Positions 7,296 through 11,534 of a DNA stretch of 11,534 nt are shown piece by piece (within the stretch, counting starts at the first letter, position 1; every line of letters begins with the position of its first letter). The DNA is from Hydrogenothermus sp964516095 (GTDB lineage Bacteria > Aquificota > Aquificia > Aquificales > Hydrogenothermaceae). The notes under the pieces are model-generated. The model was not told where the DNA came from, made no database searches, and worked only from the letters and a program-made list of their open reading frames with translations. The stretch spans positions 1-11,534 of the forward strand of contig CAZEYS010000046.1 of NCBI GenBank assembly GCA_964516095.1, written 5' to 3'. Made by a program: the position numbers and the translations under genes.

Positions 7296-8154
7296 CAGCA
7301 CTTATTACACTTTTAATAAAAGACATAAAATACTTTTTACTATTTGAAACTATTTCGTACAATTCTTCAGCAGGAATGCTTTCTGATGGATTTGCAAGTT
7401 TATCCCTCAAATCTGATAACTTTTGCAAGAACTCTGCAGTTTCAGTGTCTAATATACCTTTCTCTCTCATCTTGATAAAGCAATTTTTAATATCCTTTTC
7501 ACCGGATTTTCTTAAAACATGTTTACATATCCAGTTTGCGCTGTCTATTGCAACTACTAAAAAATACTTGGAACGGTCTATGAACAGAGGAGAATTTATG
7601 AACTCTTCTTTAGGATACTTTAAAAAGGTATCTAACTTTTTAACATTTGAATTTATGGCAGATATATTTTGCTGTAATCTTTTCAGATTAACAGGTATTT
7701 TTAAAGAAGGCTGTTTTTCTTTTAGTTCCTTCACAGTTTTAGAAAGTTCAGTTATAAACAGTTTATCTAAAGTTTGAGAAATGTCAGATACTAAAGAATA
7801 CATATTTTCAGGTTCGTAACTTAAATTTTTTTCCATCAAAGATTTAACAAAATTATTTAAATCAAGTAGAGCTCTTGAAAGTTTAGGCTCAAATATACCT
7901 TCTTCCACTATTTTTTCAATACAATTTTCTTTTATACTCTTACTATGAATAACAGTTAGTAAATGACATGCAATTTCTTCAATTTCATCTTTTAAAACCA
8001 CAAGATAATACTTTATCCTATCAGTATAAATAGGTTTACTTTCAAACTCTTCTTTCCCAAGATTTATTATCTGATTTATCTTTTTCAGGTATGTTTTTAC
8101 TTTTGTAGCTTTTTCATTAAGAAATTTAATATCAACAACTTTAGGTAATATCAT
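7285..8154 (-). CDS. protein with two tandem, degenerate HepT/DUF86-like (HEPN) domains
   Basis: 289 residues, all helical, no membrane segment. An internal duplication is visible. Residues ~18-125 and ~165-275 each run 'K-K-(I/L)…F-(E/I)-(S/N)-(K/S)-P-(I/L)-(Y/F)-x-D-R-x-K-Y-(Y/F)-L-V-V', then 'I-A-C-H / W-I-C-K-H', then 'E-(E/K)-G-I-(F/L)', then a leucine-rich helix and 'Y-(S/E)-(L/I)-V-S'. This is the order and spacing of DUF86/HepT. The HepT RNase motif R-x4-H-x-Y is lost in both copies: N-N-F-V-K-S in the first, R250-D-K-L-A-N255-P-S in the second (His replaced by Asn, Tyr by Ser). The usual antitoxin partner MntA (nucleotidyltransferase) is not adjacent. Start overlaps the end of the upstream membrane-protein gene by 14 bp, so the two form a unit. 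Function unknown; a binding rather than nuclease role is my inference. Confidence 0.6.
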   Translation of the reverse strand: MILPKVVDIKFLNEKATKVKTYLKKINQIINLGKEEFESKPIYTDRIKYYLVVLKDEIEEIACHLLTVIHSKSIKENCIEKIVEEGIFEPKLSRALLDLNNFVKSLMEKNLSYEPENMYSLVSDISQTLDKLFITELSKTVKELKEKQPSLKIPVNLKRLQQNISAINSNVKKLDTFLKYPKEEFINSPLFIDRSKYFLVVAIDSANWICKHVLRKSGEKDIKNCFIKMREKGILDTETAEFLQKLSDLRDKLANPSESIPAEELYEIVSNSKKYFMSFIKSVISAVKS

Positions 8155-9412
8155 TTTCCAGTTTATCCTTGGCTATTTTTAATAAATTATAGGCCTCTTC
8201 TTTGTATTGTTCTATGTTTTTCTTTAGGTTTTCTATCTTTTCACCACCTGACGAGTAAACTTTTAGTTCTTCAGAAAGGACTTCATTTATACTGTTTATC
8301 AGGCTCATCTTCTGTTCTAATAAAAATTCATAAACATTTTTTTCTATTTCTTCTAATTTCTTTTCAAGCCCAAGAAGCAAAAATTCTTTTCTTTTATCTA
8401 AAAAAATCTTAATATACTTTTTGTTTAAAAACATAGCATCTATGAAAGCTATTAAAATTATTACTATACCCACTACAGCTGAAATTAATCCAATATCTTC
8501 ATCTGTTTCTAAATAGTCGTAAATTCCCCAAAAAGATATAATTAAGCCAACAATAAATATTAGAAAAAACCTCAAACTTTGTATGTTTTCACTAAATCTA
8601 TCCATCAAAGAAGTATACTCTGTTTTAGGGTCAAAAAAATTTTTTGGTAGTTCTGGAATATCAAAATAGATAAGAGGATAGATATGCTCATAACTGTTTA
8701 GCAAAGTTTCGATTTTATACAAAACCACTTCTTTTTTGTCGGCAGGTAAACCTATTTCATTTAGATATTCATCTACTTTTTTATAAAGTGTATCTTTTAA
8801 AGATTTATAAATACCGTCTATGTTGTTGTAAAGTTGTTCAGTTATAAATCTGTTTACATTTGCTTTAAAGGTTTGCAGGAATAGTATTATTTCTTCTGGG
8901 TCTTCTATACTTTTAATTTTCTCTAACTCATTTTTAAAAAATTCTATCTTTTCGTGGGTTATTCTTTTAACTGCCTTTTCTAAGTATGTATTTAAATCTT
9001 CCTGATATTTATTCATAAATATTTTAAAAGGCTCGTAATTTGTCCTTTTACCTGCTAAATTTTCCTGAAAAGACTGGATTTTGTGCAAAATACCATCTAA
9101 ATTTCTTATTATGTAGTTTAAAAAATCTATAATTTCTTCAACTTTTTCTTTATAGATTTGTTTAAATCCTTTCTTTACTATCCGAATAGGAGTGTTTACC
9201 TTTTCAGCTTTCCTTTTTAACTCTAAATTAAACGTGTATATATCCTTTTCTGCCAGTTCTTTCAAAAATAACGCAACCTCATCATTTTTCTCAAGACGCT
9301 GGAAATCTTTATAAACAGTATCTAAGTAGTTAGACAGTTTTTGAGAAAAGCTATAAAGTTTTTCTATATAATCGTATAGCTCCTTTATTTTAGTCGATAA
9401 GTTAATGTCCAT
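8141..9412 (-). CDS. unrecognised helical protein with a central membrane hairpin
   Basis: 423 residues, not recognised. Seen: a long charged, heptad-like helical N-terminal part (about 1-275), two hydrophobic segments at about 282-299 and 308-328 separated by a short acidic turn (L-E-T-D-E-D), and a further coiled-coil-like helical tail (about 335-420). No signal peptide, no P-loop and no Cys/His metal cluster. Helical stalk, membrane hairpin, helical stalk recalls the membrane-paddle half of bacterial dynamin-like proteins without the GTPase domain, but there is no motif to prove it. Ribosome site AAAGGGTG lies just upstream of the ATG. First gene of a two-gene minus-strand unit with the HepT-like protein; the pair probably acts at the inner membrane. 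Confidence 0.6.
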   Translation of the reverse strand: MDINLSTKIKELYDYIEKLYSFSQKLSNYLDTVYKDFQRLEKNDEVALFLKELAEKDIYTFNLELKRKAEKVNTPIRIVKKGFKQIYKEKVEEIIDFLNYIIRNLDGILHKIQSFQENLAGKRTNYEPFKIFMNKYQEDLNTYLEKAVKRITHEKIEFFKNELEKIKSIEDPEEIILFLQTFKANVNRFITEQLYNNIDGIYKSLKDTLYKKVDEYLNEIGLPADKKEVVLYKIETLLNSYEHIYPLIYFDIPELPKNFFDPKTEYTSLMDRFSENIQSLRFFLIFIVGLIISFWGIYDYLETDEDIGLISAVVGIVIILIAFIDAMFLNKKYIKIFLDKRKEFLLLGLEKKLEEIEKNVYEFLLEQKMSLINSINEVLSEELKVYSSGGEKIENLKKNIEQYKEEAYNLLKIAKDKLENDIT

Positions 9413-9430
9413 AACACCCTTTATTTGTTT

Positions 9431-9440
9431 TTTTGCAAAA
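9431..9440. repeat. 10-bp perfect palindrome TTTTGCAAAA
   Basis: Lies in the 131-bp divergent region between the membrane-protein gene and lpxC, centred about 90 bp before the predicted lpxC transcription start. Its position would suit an activator site for the sigma-54 promoter, but a short A/T-rich palindrome can arise by chance. Confidence 0.3.
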
Positions 9441-9450
9441 TATCCAAAAA

Positions 9451-9466
9451 ATTATAACCTTATAAT
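9451..9466. repeat. inverted repeat ATTATAA-CC-TTATAAT
   Basis: Perfect 7-bp arms around CC. It contains TATAAT on both strands, so it could be a regulator dyad or supply -10 elements in either direction; neither strand has a good -35 at 16-18 bp. Centred about 67 bp before the predicted lpxC start. Confidence 0.35.
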
Positions 9467-9498
9467 CGGAATAAAGATAGATTTTATTTACACATTTA

Positions 9499-9515
9499 CT
9501 GGCATAAATTTTGCT
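9499..9515 (+). promoter_or_regulatory. sigma-54 (RpoN) -24/-12 promoter upstream of lpxC
   Basis: The sequence CTGGCATAAATTTTGCT matches the consensus YTGGCAYRNNNNTTGCW at every defined position. The GG (9501-9502) and GC (9513-9514) have the required spacing. With GC at -13/-12 transcription would start near 9526, giving an 18-nt leader that includes the AAGGAT ribosome site (9531-9536) before the first lpxC ATG. No sigma-70 promoter of comparable quality is visible here. The two palindromes upstream are possible activator sites. Confidence 0.72.
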
Positions 9516-9543
9516 TAAGACATAACTAAGAAGGATAAAATAT

Positions 9544-10425
9544 ATGGAGTTGAGATTTATGGAACTAATGCAAAAAACAATAAATAAAGAAGTTGAAATA
9601 AAAGGAATAGGAATACACTCTGGTAAGTTAAGCAAGATAAGACTTATCCCTGCTCCTGAAAACACAGGTATTATTTTCGTAAAAAATAATGTAGAAATAC
9701 CTGCCACAGTTTATAATGTTAAAAGTTTTGCATTTTCAACAACACTGGAATACAAAGGTGAAAGAGTTCAAACAGTAGAACATTTACTTGCAGCTTTATA
9801 CCTATTAGGCATTGACAACATTTATGTAGAGTTAGAGGGTGATGAACTACCCATATTAGACGGTAGCAGTAAAATATTTGTTGAAAAAATAAAAGAAGCA
9901 GGCTTAAAGAAACTACCAGCAGAAAAAACTTACGCATTAGTAAAGAAAGATTTTTCTTATGTTGATAAAGATAAACATATAATTGCTACTATTTCAGATT
10001 ATCCAGCTTTTACTTATGAAGCTAAATATAATAATTTTATTGGAAATAGTTTTTATACCTTTTCTCCAGTAGAAATGGACATAAGAGAAATATCAGATGC
10101 AAGAACTTACTGTTTCTTAGAGGAAGTACAAAAGCTTAAAGAAATGGGGCTGGCAAAAGGAGGATCTTTAGAAAATGCTGTTGTAATTAAAGACAATGAA
10201 ATTTTAAATCCAGAAGGGCTTAGATATCCAGATGAGCCAGTAAGACATAAACTGTTAGATTTAATAGGAGATTTGTATCTCTTAGGTAAACCTATTATAG
10301 GAAATATAAAATCAATAAAAGGTGGACATGCATTAAATGCTAACTTTTTAAAAAGTGCCTTAAAAAATGACGTTTTTGATTTTGTAAAAGCTTCTGAGTT
10401 AGTTGAATTTGCAAAGGTTAATTAA
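9544..10425 (+). CDS. lpxC: UDP-3-O-acyl-N-acetylglucosamine deacetylase LpxC
   Basis: 293 residues from the ATG at 9544, which has AAGGAT upstream at good spacing. In-frame ATGs at 9559 and 9568 are alternatives, and the last gives the usual LpxC start (M-Q-K-T-I). Seen: G-I-G-I-H-S-G-K near the N-terminus; T-V-E-H-L-L-A-A-L with catalytic Glu79 and zinc His80; I-L-D-G-S-S (105-110); R-H-K-L-L-D with zinc ligands His235 and Asp239; and K-G-G-H-A-L-N with general acid His262. Role: zinc-dependent, committed step of lipid A synthesis in the cytosol, showing a lipopolysaccharide-making outer membrane. It is monocistronic here and its stop overlaps the convergent gene's stop by 3 bp. Control by the perfect sigma-54 promoter would be unusual for this gene. 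Confidence 0.95.
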   Translation: MELRFMELMQKTINKEVEIKGIGIHSGKLSKIRLIPAPENTGIIFVKNNVEIPATVYNVKSFAFSTTLEYKGERVQTVEHLLAALYLLGIDNIYVELEGDELPILDGSSKIFVEKIKEAGLKKLPAEKTYALVKKDFSYVDKDKHIIATISDYPAFTYEAKYNNFIGNSFYTFSPVEMDIREISDARTYCFLEEVQKLKEMGLAKGGSLENAVVIKDNEILNPEGLRYPDEPVRHKLLDLIGDLYLLGKPIIGNIKSIKGGHALNANFLKSALKNDVFDFVKASELVEFAKVN

Positions 10426-11129
10426 CTTTCTGTAAAGTATAAGAAGCGGCCACAATTTGGACAGGTAGAGATCGTTTTTCCTTTTATGATTTCACTATAG
10501 AGTTTTGGTGGAATGACAGTAAAACAGCCACTACAGCTTTTTTCTTCAACTTGTGCTATAACCGGAAGCCCTTTATTTTTGTAGATTAAATTATACTTAT
10601 TTAATAAATTTGTAGGTATCTTTTTAATTAACTCCTCTCTTTTCTCATTCAAAGTTTCCAGTTTTTTTTGTAATTCTAAGAGAAGCTTCTCTTTCTTTTG
10701 AATTTCTTCTTCTATTTCTTTTTTTTCTTCTTCTATTAACTTTTTTATTTCTTCTTCCTCTTTTTTTAGTTTCTCTATTTCTTCCATAATTTCGAGGATT
10801 TCATCCTCTGTTTCCATTATACGTTCTTCTAATCTTGCTTTTTCTCTTAATAAGGCTTTATATTCATCATTAGTTTTAACTTTTTCAAGATTCTCTTCTA
10901 TCTTTCTAATTTTGTCTTCAAATGTTTGAATATCTAACTCTTTTTCTCTCTTTTTCTCTTCTAATTTTTTTATCCCAGTCAAAATTTTATCAAGTTTAAA
11001 TATTAAAGACTCTTTCTTTTCTTTTAACGACTTTATTTGAGAAGGTATCTGCTGTAACTCTTTTTGTATTTTTTGAATTTCTGAGTCAATTGATTGTAAT
11101 TCTAAAAGATATTTTATAAACTCTTCCAT
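10422..11129 (-). CDS. coiled-coil protein with C-terminal C4 zinc ribbon (COG1579, HP0958/FlgZ-like)
   Basis: 235 residues. Residues 1 to ~180 form a long Lys/Glu/Leu-rich coiled coil (helical hairpin). The C-terminus has the zinc ribbon C-S-G-C (199-202) and C-P-N-C-G-R (223-228), preceded by I-P-P-K-L-Y. This is the COG1579/zf-RING_7 architecture at normal length. Family knowledge: Helicobacter HP0958 has the same fold, stabilises sigma-54 and affects flagellin mRNA; other members may bind nucleic acid. The start has a weak GAGG site. The gene begins 21 bp after the 3' end of the tRNA with no terminator between, so it is probably co-transcribed with it from the promoter at 11260-11288. Confidence 0.87.
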   Translation of the reverse strand: MEEFIKYLLELQSIDSEIQKIQKELQQIPSQIKSLKEKKESLIFKLDKILTGIKKLEEKKREKELDIQTFEDKIRKIEENLEKVKTNDEYKALLREKARLEERIMETEDEILEIMEEIEKLKKEEEEIKKLIEEEKKEIEEEIQKKEKLLLELQKKLETLNEKREELIKKIPTNLLNKYNLIYKNKGLPVIAQVEEKSCSGCFTVIPPKLYSEIIKGKTISTCPNCGRFLYFTES

Positions 11130-11150
11130 TTATAGCCTCATGATAAAGTA

Positions 11151-11227
11151 TGGTGGGCCCGGGAGGACTCGAACCTCCGACCGGACGGTTATGAGCCGTC
11201 TGCTCTAACCAACTGAGCTACGGGCCC
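11151..11227 (-). tRNA. tRNA with CAU anticodon (elongator Met, or lysidine-modified Ile2)
   Basis: A complete 77-nt cloverleaf on the minus strand including an encoded CCA: acceptor GGGCCCG/CGGGCCC, D arm GCTC/GAGC, anticodon stem GACGG/CCGTC with loop CTCATAA (anticodon at 11191-11193), 5-nt variable loop, T arm GGAGG/CCTCC with TTCGAGT. The 1-72 pair is G-C, so it is not an initiator tRNA. The D loop resembles elongator tRNA-Met. However, C4-G69 and C5-G68 are the pairs that the lysidine synthetase TilS favours in E. coli tRNA-Ile2, so Ile2 remains open. Processed from a transcript that probably continues into the COG1579 gene. Confidence 0.95.
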
Positions 11228-11251
11228 AAAGATTTTTTCCTTGAAACATCA

Positions 11252-11269
11252 GGAATAAAATTATATTCC
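11252..11269. repeat. inverted repeat GGAATA-N6-TATTCC over the tRNA promoter -10
   Basis: Perfect 6-bp arms flank and overlap the TATAAT and the predicted start site. The placement would suit a repressor or discriminator element, but the arms are short and part is forced by the -10 sequence. Confidence 0.35.
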
Positions 11270-11288
11270 GTTTTTATTATTCTGTCAA
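11260..11288 (-). promoter_or_regulatory. perfect-consensus sigma-70 promoter of the tRNA–COG1579 transcript
   Basis: On the minus strand TTGACA (11283-11288) and TATAAT (11260-11265) are separated by exactly 17 bp, a full consensus match. Transcription would start near 11253, about 25 nt before the tRNA 5' end. Confidence 0.88.
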
Positions 11289-11331
11289 ACATTTTTAAAC
11301 GATAAGATAACAGAAAATTTCAAATATATAC

Positions 11332-11354
11332 TATCCCACCACGTTCAGACAAAA
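11332..11354 (+). repeat. 23-bp direct repeat, copy 1
   Basis: Consensus TATC[C/T]CACC[A/C][C/T]GTTCAGACAAAA. It is identical to copy 2 at 20 of 23 positions without gaps, including 12 consecutive bases GTTCAGACAAAA. It ends one base before the ATG of the partial ORF at 11356. Confidence 0.7.
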
Positions 11355-11355
11355 C

Positions 11356-11534
11356 ATGACAAATGCAAAAGAATTACTTAGAGAAAAGCAAACTTTATAT
11401 CTCACCCTGTTCAGACAAAATCTGTATTTAAACAAAAAAAAGACCACCACCATCTTCACCGGCCGCGGAGTTCCCATTACCCCGGGTTTCAGCAAAGATG
11501 GCAGTAGCCTTATAGATAATTTAGAGCAAAAAGC
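11356..11534 (+). CDS. unidentified ORF, N-terminal part only (may be spurious)
   Basis: 59 codons from ATG to the window edge, beginning M-T-N-A-K-E-L-L-R-E-K-Q and later reading F-T-G-R-G-V-P-I-T-P-G-F-S-K-D-G-S-S-L-I-D. I do not recognise it. For: it is the longest open plus frame here, and its first half uses codons like the rest of the window. Against: no ribosome site is visible, the frame is also open 15 codons upstream without a standard start, and codons ~30-51 are C-ending and GC-rich (ACC, GGC, CGC, CCC), unlike every other gene here. That same stretch is explained by the minus-strand hairpin at 11442-11509. The two direct repeats lie in this frame and both encode F-R-Q-N. Treat as tentative. 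Confidence 0.35.
   Translation, partial: MTNAKELLREKQTLYLTLFRQNLYLNKKKTTTIFTGRGVPITPGFSKDGSSLIDNLEQK
11398..11420 (+). repeat. 23-bp direct repeat, copy 2
   Basis: Second copy, 66 bp after copy 1, differing at three positions; flanking bases do not align. No third copy at the same interval. Only two copies and lack of typical ends make a CRISPR array unlikely. Confidence 0.7.
11434..11509 (-). terminator. large GU-rich hairpin plus T8: terminator or 3' end of a structured RNA (minus strand)
   Basis: Arms 11490-11509 and 11442-11461 pair over 20 consecutive positions on the minus-strand RNA: 13 Watson-Crick plus 7 G-U pairs. All seven imperfect positions become A-C mismatches on the plus strand, so the fold favours minus transcription. 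The 28-nt apical part can form a further CGGGG/CTCCG stem. The 3' arm is followed directly by eight Ts (11441-11434). A minus-strand stop TAA at 11510-11512 touches the hairpin, so it could end a gene entering from the right. The block is strikingly GC-rich for this genome, as structured RNAs of AT-rich thermophiles are. No known RNA family recognised. Confidence 0.55.

Noticed and set aside
7376..7777. 133-codon plus-strand ORF opposite the HepT-like gene
   Set aside because: Antisense shadow; the minus-strand frame has domain structure and coupling with its neighbour.
9451..9466. PerR/Fur box
   Set aside because: A Per box is TTATAAT-N-ATTATAA; here the half-sites are in the opposite order and spaced by two bases.
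9402..9937. Minus-strand ORFs of 101 and 72 codons across and inside lpxC
   Set aside because: They are antisense to a well-identified LpxC and its promoter region and show no domain features.
11332..11420. CRISPR array
   Set aside because: Only two 23-bp copies with three mismatches, no third copy at the 66-bp interval and no cas genes.
11442..11509. 5S rRNA fragment (plus strand has GTTCCCATT and GATGGCAGTAG)
   Set aside because: The central CCGAAC core is missing and the expected closing helix is absent; the strand bias of the hairpin points to the other strand.

Overview
The window is AT-rich (about one third G+C by eye) and comes from a diderm bacterium: it carries bamA (outer-membrane assembly) and lpxC (lipid A synthesis). 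The Lys/Glu/Ile-rich proteins, a COG2112-type small kinase otherwise typical of archaea, and a perfect -24/-12 (sigma-54) promoter together suggest a thermophile of the Aquificota, perhaps Hydrogenothermaceae. That assignment is an inference from style and content, not a database match.

Layout. (1) At the left edge, the minus strand holds the start of a TnpB gene and a candidate IS200/IS605-type left end (about 1-165), lying just beyond the stop of comF (179-856, minus). (2) From 888 to 7295 runs a tightly packed plus-strand block: bamA, tatB, tatC, a four-helix CopD-like membrane protein, a LOG/TIGR00730 nucleotide hydrolase-like protein, a COG2112-like kinase with an unorthodox catalytic loop, a flavin-reductase-like FMN protein and a Fur-family regulator. 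Apart from the 42 bp bamA-tatB gap, junctions are overlaps or gaps of 2-14 bp, so it is probably one operon, at least from tatB onward. (3) Two minus-strand genes, 7285-9412, sit between fur and lpxC: a protein made of two degenerate HepT/DUF86-like (HEPN) repeats, and a 423-residue helical protein with one membrane hairpin. I do not recognise the pair as a known system, and it is the best candidate for something undescribed. (4) lpxC (9544-10425, plus) is preceded by a perfect sigma-54 consensus. It converges on a COG1579 coiled-coil/zinc-ribbon gene (10422-11129, minus), the family of Helicobacter HP0958, which stabilises sigma-54. (5) That gene lies 21 bp behind a CAU-anticodon tRNA driven by a perfect sigma-70 promoter. 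(6) The right edge holds two 23-bp direct repeats 66 bp apart, a partial unidentified ORF, and a GC-rich 20-bp hairpin whose only imperfect pairs are G-U wobbles when read on the minus strand. An 8-T run follows it, which points to a terminator or structured RNA of a minus-strand transcript arriving from beyond the window.

Taken together, the block combines envelope biogenesis (BamA, Tat, LpxC) with small soluble enzymes and a metal-dependent regulator. Both convergent junctions (fur/HepT-like and lpxC/COG1579) overlap at their 3' ends, leaving no room for an intergenic terminator.
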